64,000 nt of DNA, taken from NCBI GenBank assembly GCA_033875315.1, contig JANRJG010000015.1, positions 122,891 to 186,890 of the forward strand, written 5' to 3'. Shown here in pieces: positions 27,209-35,517 of the stretch. A model generated the notes under the pieces. The model worked only from the letters and a program-made list of their open reading frames with translations, had not been told where the DNA came from and made no database searches. Both the position numbers and the translations under genes were made by a program. Positions within the stretch are counted from its first letter, which is position 1, and each line of letters starts with the position of its first letter. The stretch comes from Candidatus Methylacidiphilales bacterium. Its GTDB lineage: Bacteria; Verrucomicrobiota; Verrucomicrobiia; Methylacidiphilales; CAZTYG01.

Positions 27209-28153
27209 ATGGAAACCAGCCAATACCGCATGGTTCTCGCCCGATGGGGCGTCATCGCCTTTTTTCTCACCGCAGGGGTTTCACCCGTTCGGGCGTTGAT
27301 ATTGTTCAATCTCGACAACAACGCCAACCAGACAGATCCCGGAACCGGTGTGCCTTGGCAGACAGTTGGCAAAGTGACCAATGCCGCGGGCACGTCGGTG
27401 TCGGGTTCAGCCGTCTACCTGGGGGACGGGTTCCTGCTCACGGCCAACCATGTGACGGTGGGCGCCGGTTTGGACCACATCACGTTTGATGGAACCACCA
27501 CCTATCCCCTGGACCAGACCTATTTTGCCGGACAGGTTTCTCGCTCCATCGGGGGCAGTGTGGATTTGAAGCTCCTGCGGTTGACTTCCTCACTGCCTTT
27601 TTCCGGGGCCAACCTGTTGCCTGTGGGGGTGGAGACGACCGGTCCTGCCACCGCCATCGGGTGGGGGGTCGGGCGCAATGCCACCCCGCTTGGCAATGCC
27701 ACGGTGGGTTGGGGGGGTGATGCCACTTCCGCCAAGAGATGGGGCTTGAACGGCCCGGAGGCCGTGGTGAACATCGGTTACGGCAACGGAACCTATCAGG
27801 CCATTGCCACCTCCAACGGGGGGGACGACGGGGCCGGTTCGGCCTACAATCCGGACGGTCTGGGGGATTCCGAGGCCGCCCTGACGCTTTACGATTCCGG
27901 TTCCGGGCTTTTCCAAAATATATCCGGCAATTGGTATCTGATCGGGATCGGCACGGCGGTGGATGTCAATTTCACTTCGCTCTATGCCAACGACACCTTT
28001 GGCGTATCCGGCAGCGGGCATGGCAATTACTACGTCCGTGTTTCCAGCTACTATACCGGCATTCTCGCGGCCATTCCGGAGCCATCTACCTCTCTGCTGG
28101 TGGTTTTCGGGCTCGCGGCCCTGTCGCGCCTTCGTTGCCGTTCCCGTGCTTGA
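27209..28153 (+). CDS. trypsin-like serine protease with PEP-CTERM sorting signal
   Basis: A 314-residue protein from ATG 27209, preceded by GGAG. A signal peptide (about residues 1-30, ending near VRA) is followed by an S1-like fold. GDGFLLTANHV holds the catalytic His, GSVDLKLLRL the Asp, and YDSGSGLF the probable Ser, off the usual GDSGG consensus. The C-terminus IPEPST, then a hydrophobic helix and an Arg-rich tail (RLRCRSRA), is a PEP-CTERM signal. Such signals are processed by an exosortase for export with surface polysaccharide. The protein is rich in Gly and Asn like other PEP-CTERM proteins. No exosortase gene is in the window. Confidence 0.85.
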   Translation: METSQYRMVLARWGVIAFFLTAGVSPVRALILFNLDNNANQTDPGTGVPWQTVGKVTNAAGTSVSGSAVYLGDGFLLTANHVTVGAGLDHITFDGTTTYPLDQTYFAGQVSRSIGGSVDLKLLRLTSSLPFSGANLLPVGVETTGPATAIGWGVGRNATPLGNATVGWGGDATSAKRWGLNGPEAVVNIGYGNGTYQAIATSNGGDDGAGSAYNPDGLGDSEAALTLYDSGSGLFQNISGNWYLIGIGTAVDVNFTSLYANDTFGVSGSGHGNYYVRVSSYYTGILAAIPEPSTSLLVVFGLAALSRLRCRSRA

Positions 28154-28220
28154 TGGGCCTGCCCCGTTCACCAGTCAAATATCCAGCCTGGCGCCCTATC
28201 GATTCGCGCTTTGGCGCGCC

Positions 28221-28781
28221 ATGACGTATCTTGGTTCCATGGAAACGGTCCCATACCCCTTCGCCGACGGCACGGTTTGCCAATTGCGTTTGTTGGCGGC
28301 GGGGGACGAACCGCTCCTGCAGGCTTTTTTTTACTCCCATCAGCCGGAGTCGATCCATCTGCGCTATGGCTACATGATCACCCAGATGACCGGGGAACGG
28401 GCGCATGAATTGGTCGCGGTGGACCAAAGCCGGGACTGTGCCCTCGCGTTGGTTGAGCAAAGCCCGGAGGGTCCTGTCATCCATGCAGTGGCGCGTTACT
28501 GTCTCGATGCGGATGGGAAAGGGGCGGAAGTCGCCTTCATTGTCCGGGAAGCCAAGCAACGCAACGGAATGGCCACGCTGCTGGTGAAGGAGCTGGTGAA
28601 AACCGCACGTGTCCGCGGGTTGGAACGGGTCTGGTCCCAAGTTTTGCGCGAGAACACCGGTGCGCTGCGCTTGTTGAAAAAATTGGGCTTCAAACAGACC
28701 GGGGTGGATGAAGGCAACCTCGTGATGACTCTTGCCCTGCAGCCCGCTCCGGGCGGAAAGAAAAAAGGGAAGGGTGCCTGA
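28221..28781 (+). CDS. GNAT-family N-acetyltransferase
   Basis: About 186 residues from ATG 28221 (or 180 from ATG 28239). The acetyl-CoA-binding motif is VREAKQRNGMATLLVKELV (about 110-128), with the Q/R-x-x-G-x-A pattern. It is followed by VWSQVLRENTGALRLLKKLGF, the standard last helix and strand of GNAT enzymes. N-terminal elements such as SIHLRYGYMITQM resemble the acetyltransferase modules attached to acyl-CoA synthetases. The acceptor is unknown. A basic GGKKKGKGA tail closes the protein. The palindromic repeat copy C begins six bases after the stop. Confidence 0.85.
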   Translation: MTYLGSMETVPYPFADGTVCQLRLLAAGDEPLLQAFFYSHQPESIHLRYGYMITQMTGERAHELVAVDQSRDCALALVEQSPEGPVIHAVARYCLDADGKGAEVAFIVREAKQRNGMATLLVKELVKTARVRGLERVWSQVLRENTGALRLLKKLGFKQTGVDEGNLVMTLALQPAPGGKKKGKGA

Positions 28782-28786
28782 GGGTT

Positions 28787-28906
28787 GGAGCATTTTGCAT
28801 TTAAACTGCCGCTCGTTCCCATGCTCTTTGAATGAGAGAGAACGGGCACGAGAGCGACTAAGAGAAACGAGTCGAAACCCCCGCCAATTGAACGCAATGC
28901 GCTCTA
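28787..28906 (+). repeat. palindromic repeat family 1, copy C
   Basis: A nested palindrome. The outer arms are GGAGCATTTTGCATTTAAAC and, inverted, AATTGAACGCAATGCGCTCT. The inner arms resemble copies A and B (GGGCACGAGAGCGACTAAGA). Copy D at 62051-62173 shows the same outer and inner arms in opposite orientation, so the full unit is about 120 bases. The rest of the gap to 29124 holds TTAAGG iterations and a terminator, but no gene. Confidence 0.8.
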
Positions 28907-29069
28907 AAGGTTAAGGATTAAGGGTTAAGGATCTAGGGTCTATACCGGTGCCCGCATGGAGTGGGGTGGATTCGGTCCGAACTATTTTCGGATACGGGCC
29001 GTCGGGATTCGCGGGCAAAGGCCTCATGGCCCCATGAGATTTCCGCATCTTGGCCCAGGCGAATCAGAC

Positions 29070-29102
29070 AAAAAAGGCGCCCGGGTAGTGGGCGCCTTTT
29101 TT
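29070..29102 (-). terminator. rho-independent terminator
   Basis: AAAAAAGGCGCCC - GGGTAGT - GGGCGCCTTTTTT forms a 7-base GC stem extended by A/T pairs. On the minus strand it lies 22 bases after the TPR gene stop. Being symmetric, it could also act on the plus strand. Confidence 0.85.
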
Positions 29103-29124
29103 AACCAAGGAGGATCACCAAAAA

Positions 29125-30870
29125 TTACTTGATCATGCCTTCCAACTGTTGATCACGCGGGATGCCGAGTTCGACCGCGCGGTTGTAATGGCGGCGGGCC
29201 AGTTCGAGGGAGGGTGGTTTTTGCGTGGCGTAAATGACGGCCAGGTTGAAATGGGCATCCCCGTAGTTGGGATCCAATTCGATGGCCTTGCGGCATTCCT
29301 GTTCGGCCGCTTCCTGCCAGCCCTTCTGCGAGGCAGAAATACCGAGGTAATTGCGGGTTTTGGGATCGTTCGGGTCGAGCGCAATGGCGCGGCTGAGCAT
29401 TTGCACGGCTTCGTCATACTTGCCCTGCTGGTAGAGGGAAATGCCGAGGATGGAGTGCGAGAAGGCGTCCTGGGGGGATTGTTGCACCGCTTTGCGGAGG
29501 TAGATTTCCGCCTCTTTGTAGTTCTGCTGTTGGAAGCGGACCACGGCGATGTTGGAAAGGGCGTAAAGGGAATCGGGGTAGGTGTTGAGGATGGTCTGGT
29601 ACTTGGCGGCGGCCTCATCGAATTTGCCCTGGGCGAAGAGCTCGTTGGCCTCGCGGGCCAGGTCCTTGAATTCACCGGGGACGCGCGGGCGGTTGGCGTA
29701 GTCGGCTCCGGTTTCTGAAAGCGGGGCGGAGAAGTTGCCTCCGGCGGTGTCCGCCGCGACGCTGGCGGTGGGCTGGCGGAGCAGGCCTTTTTCTTCCTCG
29801 GTCAATTCCACCAGGGGAGAACCCAGGATGTCGAGTTGGGTTTTGAGCTTGGAGGACTCGATGTTGAGGGCGGCCAGTTCCTCCAGTGCCATGCGCTTGG
29901 CGACTTCACGCCGGGCCTGTTCCTTCATTTGCCGGTCAACGATGCCGCGCAGGAGGCCGACTTCCTTGCGGAGGGATTCCGTGGCGGCGGCGGTTTTGAC
30001 TTCTGCTTCAGCAAGCTGCTTTTGAACTTCGTTGAGTTTGTTGCGGTATTCTTCGTTGGTCTTTTGCAGCGCTTCGTTTTCCGAGCGGCTGAGCGCGAGC
30101 TGGTCCTGGATTTTTTTGACCTGTTCCTGGAGGTTGACCAGGGAAGCGCCGCCGGGGGAAGTCTGCATGCTGGCAATGGCCCCTTCGGTGCTGCCCAGCT
30201 TGGCCCGCATCTGTTGGTTTTCTTTCATCAGCATCGCCACCTTCTCGTCGGTGCTGCCTTCGAGCGCGATGCGGATCTTGTTGTCGAGTTCGTTGACTTT
30301 GCTGCGGAGCTGGGCCGCCTCGGCCCGGGCTTCTTCCAGGCGTTCCTTGGTTTCCGAAAGCTGGCTTTCGAGGTCGCGGATGCGAGACTTGAGGGTCGAG
30401 GGTTCATCCGCCCCGGTGGCAGGGGCCCCGCCGTTGTTGGTCGTCTCGATCATCGGGGCGGCGCTGACGTTCAACTTTTCGTTGGGGGAAAGATCGCGCG
30501 GCGGCGCGGATGGCGCCGGTGCCATCTGGCCTTGGACCAGGTCCGAAGGAACCGGGGGGATGATCTGGTCGGGGTTGGCGTCAGTGGCCTCCTTGAGGGT
30601 GTCGATCTTGTCCTTGCAATACTTCTGCCGGTATTTGACGATGGTGGATTCCCAGTCGGGATTGCTTTTTTGGAGGGAGTCGAGACGGTCCAAAGCGATA
30701 CTGTAGCGTTCACGGGCCGAGGCTTTTTGGCCGGCGATTTCCAGTTTTTCCGCCTCTTGGATCAGCAGGTAAATCCGCAAATACAGGTCTTGCGGCGAGC
30801 TGGCGGCACGGGCCTGGGGGCCCAGAACCAAAGCAAAAACCAACCCGAGTACGAACAGCATGCGCGTCAT
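29125..30870 (-). CDS. secreted coiled-coil and TPR protein
   Basis: A 581-residue protein with a signal peptide (residues 1-23, cut near ARA-AS). Then come a short helical region, a Pro/Ala-rich linker, a long coiled coil (about 155-350, with heptads such as SRIRDLESQLSETKERLEEA), a second linker, and about five TPR units (about 400-575) with the W/Y-G-A-P spacing, for example KYDEAVQMLSRAIALDPNDP. TPRs bind other proteins, and the coiled coil suggests oligomerisation in the periplasm. The gene stands alone with its own terminator. The layout is common for uncharacterised envelope proteins in this group of bacteria. Confidence 0.85.
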   Translation of the reverse strand: MTRMLFVLGLVFALVLGPQARAASSPQDLYLRIYLLIQEAEKLEIAGQKASARERYSIALDRLDSLQKSNPDWESTIVKYRQKYCKDKIDTLKEATDANPDQIIPPVPSDLVQGQMAPAPSAPPRDLSPNEKLNVSAAPMIETTNNGGAPATGADEPSTLKSRIRDLESQLSETKERLEEARAEAAQLRSKVNELDNKIRIALEGSTDEKVAMLMKENQQMRAKLGSTEGAIASMQTSPGGASLVNLQEQVKKIQDQLALSRSENEALQKTNEEYRNKLNEVQKQLAEAEVKTAAATESLRKEVGLLRGIVDRQMKEQARREVAKRMALEELAALNIESSKLKTQLDILGSPLVELTEEEKGLLRQPTASVAADTAGGNFSAPLSETGADYANRPRVPGEFKDLAREANELFAQGKFDEAAAKYQTILNTYPDSLYALSNIAVVRFQQQNYKEAEIYLRKAVQQSPQDAFSHSILGISLYQQGKYDEAVQMLSRAIALDPNDPKTRNYLGISASQKGWQEAAEQECRKAIELDPNYGDAHFNLAVIYATQKPPSLELARRHYNRAVELGIPRDQQLEGMIK

Positions 30871-31029
30871 AGTCAGGCATTTAACAGTTTTTTAGGTAAA
30901 AACGCAACTAATATCATGATCGTATTTTAGCGGTATCGGGAGCAACCCCGTAAAGGACATGGGTTTGTCACGCTAGACCCGTTGACGGTCTGGTGTCGCT
31001 GTGCTAACTTTGCGCAACCAAAGAAAACC

Positions 31030-31644
31030 ATGGAAGCGGTGCTCTCGCAACCCGTCCTCGTTTTGAACCGTCTCTGGCAGGCGGTCAACACCTGCTCTGC
31101 CAAGCGCGCTTTTTCCCTGCTCTATATCGGGCATGCGCATGTGGTGCATGCTGAGGATGAGTCCTTCCAGACCTTTGACTTCGAAAAGTGGTTCGATCAC
31201 TCCCAGTCCAGCCGGGATGCGCATGGGGACTGGGTGCAGACCGTCCACTTCAAGATCCGGGTGCCCAAGATCATCGTGCTCATGGCGTTCGACCATTTGC
31301 CGATGAAGGAGGTCAAGCTGACCCGGCAGAACATTTTCGAGCGCGACAATTTCACCTGCCAGTATTGCCACAAGCCCTTCGAGCGCGCCCTCCTGAACAT
31401 CGACCACATCATGCCCCGCGACCGTGGGGGCAAGACCACCTGGGAAAACGTGGCCACTTCCTGCATTCGTTGCAACACCAAGAAGGGCAACCGCCTGCCC
31501 CATGAAGCCAACATGCAATTGCTCAAGAAGCCGAAGAAACCCAAGCTCCGGCCCTTCATCAATGTCCACATCACACGCGAGCGCCACCCTTCTTGGAGCC
31601 ACTTCCTTGATTTCGGCAACTGGAAGGTTGAGTTGAGCAGCTGA
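31030..31644 (+). CDS. HNH endonuclease family protein
   Basis: A 204-residue protein from ATG 31030 (MEAVLSQPVLVLNRLWQAV). The C-terminal half carries an HNH domain with a zinc knuckle: FTCQYCHKPF (about 118-127), then LLNIDHIMPRDRGG with the DH pair, WENVATSC and IRCNTKKGN. The N-terminal half is a conserved companion region of unknown fold. This subfamily is widespread in environmental bacteria as a single-copy housekeeping-like gene and is not evidently part of a mobile element. Neighbours are unrelated. The ATG at 30982 lies further upstream but would add a poor N-terminus. Confidence 0.88.
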   Translation: MEAVLSQPVLVLNRLWQAVNTCSAKRAFSLLYIGHAHVVHAEDESFQTFDFEKWFDHSQSSRDAHGDWVQTVHFKIRVPKIIVLMAFDHLPMKEVKLTRQNIFERDNFTCQYCHKPFERALLNIDHIMPRDRGGKTTWENVATSCIRCNTKKGNRLPHEANMQLLKKPKKPKLRPFINVHITRERHPSWSHFLDFGNWKVELSS

Positions 31645-31774
31645 TCCGCAGAATCGCAGGGCCGCTGGATCCCTACTGGCCCGTCCACATCTCTCCGCCG
31701 CCTGTCCCGTGCCTTCATTCCTGCTTGGAATCACCCCCTGTGCTGGTAGGGTTTGATGTCCGTCCTTAGCCGCC

Positions 31775-32953
31775 ATGAATCCAGTCATTTACTTCGACAA
31801 CAACGCCACCACCGAGATCAATCCGGGGGTTTTCGAGGCCATGGTGCCCTTCCTCACCCGGCACCATGCCAATCCCTCCAGCGCCTACGGCCCGGCCCGG
31901 GTGGTGCGCGAGGCCGTGGAGTCGGCCCGCGACCGCGTGGCCGCGCTCCTCGGTTGTGAAAGCCGGGAAGTGGTCTTCACCAGTTGCGGCACCGAATCCG
32001 ACAACGCCGCAATCTCCTCCGCCCTGCAAACTTCCGGCGGTCGCCACCTCGTGGTCAGCGCGGTCGAACATTCCGCGATCAAAAACCATGCCGAGCGTCT
32101 TGAACTCCAGGGTTATGCGGTCACCTGGCTGCCCGTGGCGGGCGATGGCACCCTCACCCCCGAGCAGGTCGAAGCAGCCCTGCGACCCGACACCGCCCTG
32201 GTTTCCATCATGTGGGCCAACAACGAAACCGGGGTGCTTTTCCCGGTGGAAGAAATCGCCGCCCGCTGTGCCGCCCGCGGCGTGGCCTTCCACACCGATG
32301 CCGTCCAGGTTCCCGGCAAGCTCCCCATCCGGCTCAAGGATACGTCCATCGACTACCTTTCCATCTCCGGCCACAAATTCCATGCCCCCAAAGGCGTGGG
32401 CGCTCTTTATGTCCGGCGGCGGTCCAAGTTCCTTCCCTACCTCATCGGTGGTCATCAAGAAAAGGGCCGCCGTGGGGGCACGGAGAACACGGCTTCCATT
32501 GTCGGTATGGGGGAGGCCGCAAGCCGCGCCCTGGAAACGCTCGCTGTCGAGCAAACCGCGGTGCGCGCCCTGCGCGACCGCTTTGAAGCCGGTGTGCTCT
32601 CCTCGATCGCGGGTGCCCAAGTCAACGGTCACCGGGAAAACCGCCTGCCCAACACCACCAACCTGGCCTTCCCCGGGGTGGCGGCGGAGGCCCTCATCCT
32701 CCTGCTCGACCGCGAGGGCGTGTGCGCCTCGGCCGGATCGGCCTGCACCACCGGCTCGATGGAACCCTCACACGTGCTGCGCGCCTTGGCGGTGCCCCGT
32801 GAATTGGCCCTGGGCTCGGTCCGGTTTTCCTTCTGCCACACCAATACGGATGCGGAAGTGGACCGCGTGCTGGGGTTGCTTCCGGGCTTGGTGAGTCAGT
32901 TGCGGGAAAAGCCCCCGACCATCGAGGAAATACGCGCCCTGGCCGTGCATTGA
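31775..32953 (+). CDS. cysteine desulfurase (NifS/IscS class)
   Basis: A 392-residue PLP enzyme of normal length. The start, YFDNNATTEINP (residues 6-17), is diagnostic. SGHKFHAPKG (about 200) holds the lysine that binds PLP, and SAGSACTTGSMEPSHVL (about 320) holds the catalytic cysteine that takes sulfur from L-cysteine as a persulfide. It serves iron-sulfur cluster assembly or tRNA thiolation. The short active-site loop with one Cys in SACTTG indicates the NifS/IscS class rather than SufS. No iscU or iscR is adjacent, so which scaffold it serves is open. Confidence 0.93.
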   Translation: MNPVIYFDNNATTEINPGVFEAMVPFLTRHHANPSSAYGPARVVREAVESARDRVAALLGCESREVVFTSCGTESDNAAISSALQTSGGRHLVVSAVEHSAIKNHAERLELQGYAVTWLPVAGDGTLTPEQVEAALRPDTALVSIMWANNETGVLFPVEEIAARCAARGVAFHTDAVQVPGKLPIRLKDTSIDYLSISGHKFHAPKGVGALYVRRRSKFLPYLIGGHQEKGRRGGTENTASIVGMGEAASRALETLAVEQTAVRALRDRFEAGVLSSIAGAQVNGHRENRLPNTTNLAFPGVAAEALILLLDREGVCASAGSACTTGSMEPSHVLRALAVPRELALGSVRFSFCHTNTDAEVDRVLGLLPGLVSQLREKPPTIEEIRALAVH

Positions 32954-32958
32954 CCTGC

Positions 32959-32977
32959 ATAGGCCCTGGGGAAGGGC
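32959..32977. terminator. possible transcription stop hairpin
   Basis: AGGCCC-TGGGGAA-GGGCCT lies between the converging cysteine desulfurase and gamma-carbonic-anhydrase genes. A second small hairpin, AACGC-GCTCA-GCGTT, follows at about 32991-33006. Neither has a T-tract, so any stop role is tentative. Confidence 0.3.
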
Positions 32978-33052
32978 CTCGGTCCCAAGCGAAACGCGCT
33001 CAGCGTTTGTGGTGACAAACGATGGGATCGCTTCCGGCGGTGGGAGTGAATT

Positions 33053-33580
33053 TCAACGGTTCAGTGCCGCGTGGGCCCTGGCGACGTGGATGTACTTTTC
33101 CGCCCAAGCGCGCAGGCCGGCCCGCTCCTCGGGTTTGAGCGGACGTACAACCTTGCCGGGCGAGCCCAGGACCATCGAGCCATCGGGGATGACGGTGCCC
33201 TTGGTGACCAGGGATCCGGCGCCAATGATGCACTGGTTTCCGATGTTTGCGTAGTCGAGAATGATGGCGCCCATGCCGACCAGGGTTTCGTTGCCAATGG
33301 TGCAGGCATGGATCATCGCCTGGTGTCCGATGGTGGTGTAATCACCGATGACCGCCGGCCCGTCGTCGGCCAAGTGGACCACGGTACCGTCCTGGATGTT
33401 GCTGCCCTCGCCCACGGTGATGGTCTGGATGTCGCCCCGGAGCACCGTTTGATACCAAACGCTGCTGTCTTTTTTCAGGGTCACAGCGCCCATAACGTCG
33501 GCTGAGGCGGCAACGAATGCGGCGGCGGCGGTATCGGGTTTTTGCTGGAGGTGGTGTTGCAGGCGGGCAGCGGCGTCCAT
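33053..33580 (-). CDS. gamma-carbonic anhydrase-like left-handed beta-helix protein
   Basis: A 175-residue hexapeptide-repeat protein starting at ATG 33580. The repeats run from about residues 25 to 140. It has the YrdA/gamma-CA landmarks VWYQTVLRGDIQTITVGEGSNIQDGTVVH, IGHQAMIHACTIGNE and LVGMGAIILDYANIG. The histidines in VVH, GHQAMIH (two) are the expected zinc ligands at trimer interfaces. Catalytic residues of true carbonic anhydrases are only partly conserved in this class, so enzymatic activity is uncertain. The gene diverges from the cupin gene across palindromic repeat F, which fills the shared promoter region. Confidence 0.9.
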   Translation of the reverse strand: MDAAARLQHHLQQKPDTAAAAFVAASADVMGAVTLKKDSSVWYQTVLRGDIQTITVGEGSNIQDGTVVHLADDGPAVIGDYTTIGHQAMIHACTIGNETLVGMGAIILDYANIGNQCIIGAGSLVTKGTVIPDGSMVLGSPGKVVRPLKPEERAGLRAWAEKYIHVARAHAALNR

Positions 33581-33591
33581 GGAGAACTTTT

Positions 33592-33706
33592 TACCGCGAA
33601 GGCGTGAGCGGCGCAACGCCTCATGAGTGCGCGGAGGTCGCGAAGTATTTTATGTCTCCAGATCACCATTTGGAAAAGCGTCGCGTCCTTGGCGCAATTC
33701 GCGGTA
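33592..33706. repeat. palindromic repeat family 2, copy F
   Basis: Begins TACCGCGAAGGCG and ends GTCCTTGGCGCAATTCGCGGTA, an inverted pair like copy E. The left arm is enlarged by an internal palindrome, TGAGCGGCGCAACGCCTCA. It lies between two diverging genes and ends ten bases before the cupin ATG. Confidence 0.65.
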
Positions 33707-33716
33707 TACATCGCGG

Positions 33717-34079
33717 ATGGAAGTTCGAAACCGCGAGGAAGTTCCCGCCTTCACCACCAAGGACGGATCGACCATACGGGAGTTGTTGGCTTATCGTAAT
33801 TCAGAGATTCGGAATCAAAGTCTGGCCGAGGCGATCATCCCGGTGGGGGGAGCCACGGTAGAACACCTCCACCCCAAGGCCGAAGAGATATACTACATCC
33901 TTAAAGGAACTGGGAAAATGAAAATTGAGGGTGAAATAAGCGAAGTGGGGCCATTGGATGCGATTGCCATTCCCCCGGGGAAGGCACACAAAATCTGGAA
34001 TATCGGAACGGAAGAACTCGTCCTGCTGTGCTGTTGTGCGCCCGCCTATGAGGATGGTGACACGGTGTTGTTGGAATAG
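33717..34079 (+). CDS. cupin-domain protein
   Basis: A 120-residue single-cupin protein from ATG 33717 (MEVRNREEVPAF). Motif 1 is VEHLHPKAEEIYYILKGTGKMKIEGE (about residues 49-74), with metal ligands His51, His53 and a Glu. Motif 2 is AIPPGKAHKIWNIG with the last His. Such small cupins bind a metal and act as isomerases, dioxygenases or sensors; the substrate is unknown. Three cysteines in a row (LLCCCAPAY) near the C-terminus are unusual. The gene starts directly after repeat F. Confidence 0.88.
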   Translation: MEVRNREEVPAFTTKDGSTIRELLAYRNSEIRNQSLAEAIIPVGGATVEHLHPKAEEIYYILKGTGKMKIEGEISEVGPLDAIAIPPGKAHKIWNIGTEELVLLCCCAPAYEDGDTVLLE

Positions 34080-34171
34080 CGGCCCGGGCGGCAGGGTGGG
34101 TAAAGCATCCTGGTGGAAAACACCCTCGGGTTGGAGGGGATGTTCCAAGGTTCAGCGGGGCCATCCGCCGA

Positions 34172-34564
34172 TCACGGCTGGAACCAGAGGGTTTCCAGGT
34201 CGTCCGACTGTTCCTCCGTGCCCTGCCGCCAGCGGGCTTCGACCCTCAGGAGGAAAAAACCGTTGAGGGGGGCGTTTTTTTTGCCCCGGATGTCGGCCTT
34301 CTTGATCTCCAACAAATAACTCACGCCACGGCTGTCGCGATCCTGTTCCTCGCGCAGGGGCTGGATGTTGCCCTTTTTCAGGAGGGCAATGCGGCTTTCC
34401 ATCTGGCCGCGCACATAGCGGGCGTGCTCGACCCGGCCGGCGGCGTCGATCAATCCGGCCAGCACCCGCCCGATGCCGACAAAGGCGGTGGCGAAAACCG
34501 CCAGGGCGATCAGCACCTCGAACATCACGATGCCGCGGATCAGTCGCTTGCGCGGGCCGTTCAT
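34172..34564 (-). CDS. gspI: type II secretion pseudopilin, GspI-like
   Basis: A 130-residue protein starting at ATG 34564 and overlapping the gspH-like TGA by four bases. The N-terminal RLIRGIVMFEVLIALAVFATAF has a basic head, a glycine before the cleavage point, a glutamate five residues after it, and a hydrophobic helix. This is the class III signal cut by prepilin peptidase. Position and size after gspG and gspH suggest the minor pseudopilin GspI. The globular part (LLEIKKADIRGKKNAPLNGF) is not diagnostic, so GspJ or another minor pilin is possible. It is the last gene of the operon. Confidence 0.7.
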   Translation of the reverse strand: MNGPRKRLIRGIVMFEVLIALAVFATAFVGIGRVLAGLIDAAGRVEHARYVRGQMESRIALLKKGNIQPLREEQDRDSRGVSYLLEIKKADIRGKKNAPLNGFFLLRVEARWRQGTEEQSDDLETLWFQP

Positions 34565-35082
34565 CGGGCATCTCCGGCGATGACCCGGCTTTCCTGGTCG
34601 ACGGCCCCGGTCAGGGGATGGATGCGGAAACTGATGAACGAGGCCCCCTGGGTGAAGCGCAGGCTCAGGGGCATGCAGATGCCATTGGGCTGGAAGACCC
34701 AGTCGACGGTGTTTTTGTCCCTGGGGCTGATCCAACGGTCATCGGGCCAGACCTGGACCTCGAACTTCACCCCCGGTGGAATGGCCAGTGTCCGGGGAAA
34801 GGGCTTGGAATCTTCCGCAGTATCCAACACCAGGCCTTCGCCATCAACGCGCAGCTTCATCTCGCGTCCGGACTCCATTGCCAGCGCCCGGGTGCGCAGA
34901 ACCAGCAATCCCGCCTCATCGCGCAGACGCGCCAGTTCGGTGTCGCGCACCCCCATCTTGACGATGCCGGCGGCGATGCTGAAGAGGGTCAGGGCCAGGA
35001 AGAGGGCGATGCAGATTTCGATCAGCGTGAATCCCCGCCCGGGGTTGGGGCGGGGGGCGGCACGCTCAGGAGTCGGCAGCAT
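34561..35082 (-). CDS. gspH: type II secretion pseudopilin, GspH-like
   Basis: A 173-residue protein with the prepilin signal GRGFTLIEICIALFLALTLF (about residues 15-34), cut between Gly and Phe. The following LRDEAGLLVLRTRALAMESG and beta-rich tail match the GspH/FimT type. It is a minor pseudopilin expected at the tip of the secretion pseudopilus in the inner membrane and periplasm. It starts nine bases after the gspG stop and overlaps the next gene. Confidence 0.8.
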   Translation of the reverse strand: MLPTPERAAPRPNPGRGFTLIEICIALFLALTLFSIAAGIVKMGVRDTELARLRDEAGLLVLRTRALAMESGREMKLRVDGEGLVLDTAEDSKPFPRTLAIPPGVKFEVQVWPDDRWISPRDKNTVDWVFQPNGICMPLSLRFTQGASFISFRIHPLTGAVDQESRVIAGDAR

Positions 35083-35091
35083 GGCGACGGG

Positions 35092-35517
35092 TCACTTGGT
35101 GCCCCAGTTGCCGATATCGTCGTCGCTTTCCTTTTTGTCGGGCCCGAGGGAAAAGAGGTCGAAGCTGCCGGGATTGTGCGTGCCCGGGTTGCGGTAGACG
35201 TAGGGGGAATTCCAGGGATCGGTCGGGAGGGTGGCCATGAGTTGCTCCCAACGGCGCGGCACCGGCGGGCTGGAGGGCTTGTTGACCAACGCTTCCAATC
35301 CCTGTTCGGTGGTGGGCAGGGAGAGGGAGAACAGTTCATACGTGCGCAGCTGGGTGGTGATGGCGTTGAGGTCGTTGTCGACCTGGATCTTCTTGGCCAC
35401 TTCGGTGGTGCCCTTGATCTTGAAGATGACCCCGCCGGCCAGCACGACGATGATGCCGACGACGATCATGATTTCAAACAGGGTGAAACCTGCTTGGGAG
35501 GATTTGCGTTTTTTCAT
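35092..35517 (-). CDS. gspG: type II secretion major pseudopilin GspG
   Basis: A 141-residue protein with the canonical signal QAGFTLFEIMIVVGIIVVLA (residues 8-27) and a GspG-type C-terminal domain. The domain includes LPTTEQGLEALVNKPS, the LPTDPWNSPYVYRNPG loop and a calcium-site-like tail, SLGPDKKESDDDIGNW. It polymerises into the pseudopilus that pushes substrates through the outer-membrane secretin. Its start overlaps the preceding gene by four bases (ATGA), so translation is coupled. This is the best-defined pilin of the set. Confidence 0.95.
   Translation of the reverse strand: MKKRKSSQAGFTLFEIMIVVGIIVVLAGGVIFKIKGTTEVAKKIQVDNDLNAITTQLRTYELFSLSLPTTEQGLEALVNKPSSPPVPRRWEQLMATLPTDPWNSPYVYRNPGTHNPGSFDLFSLGPDKKESDDDIGNWGTK

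Noticed and set aside
33627..33716. A longer N-terminus for the cupin
   Set aside because: The added sequence is encoded by palindromic repeat F and reads as low-complexity Arg/Ser.
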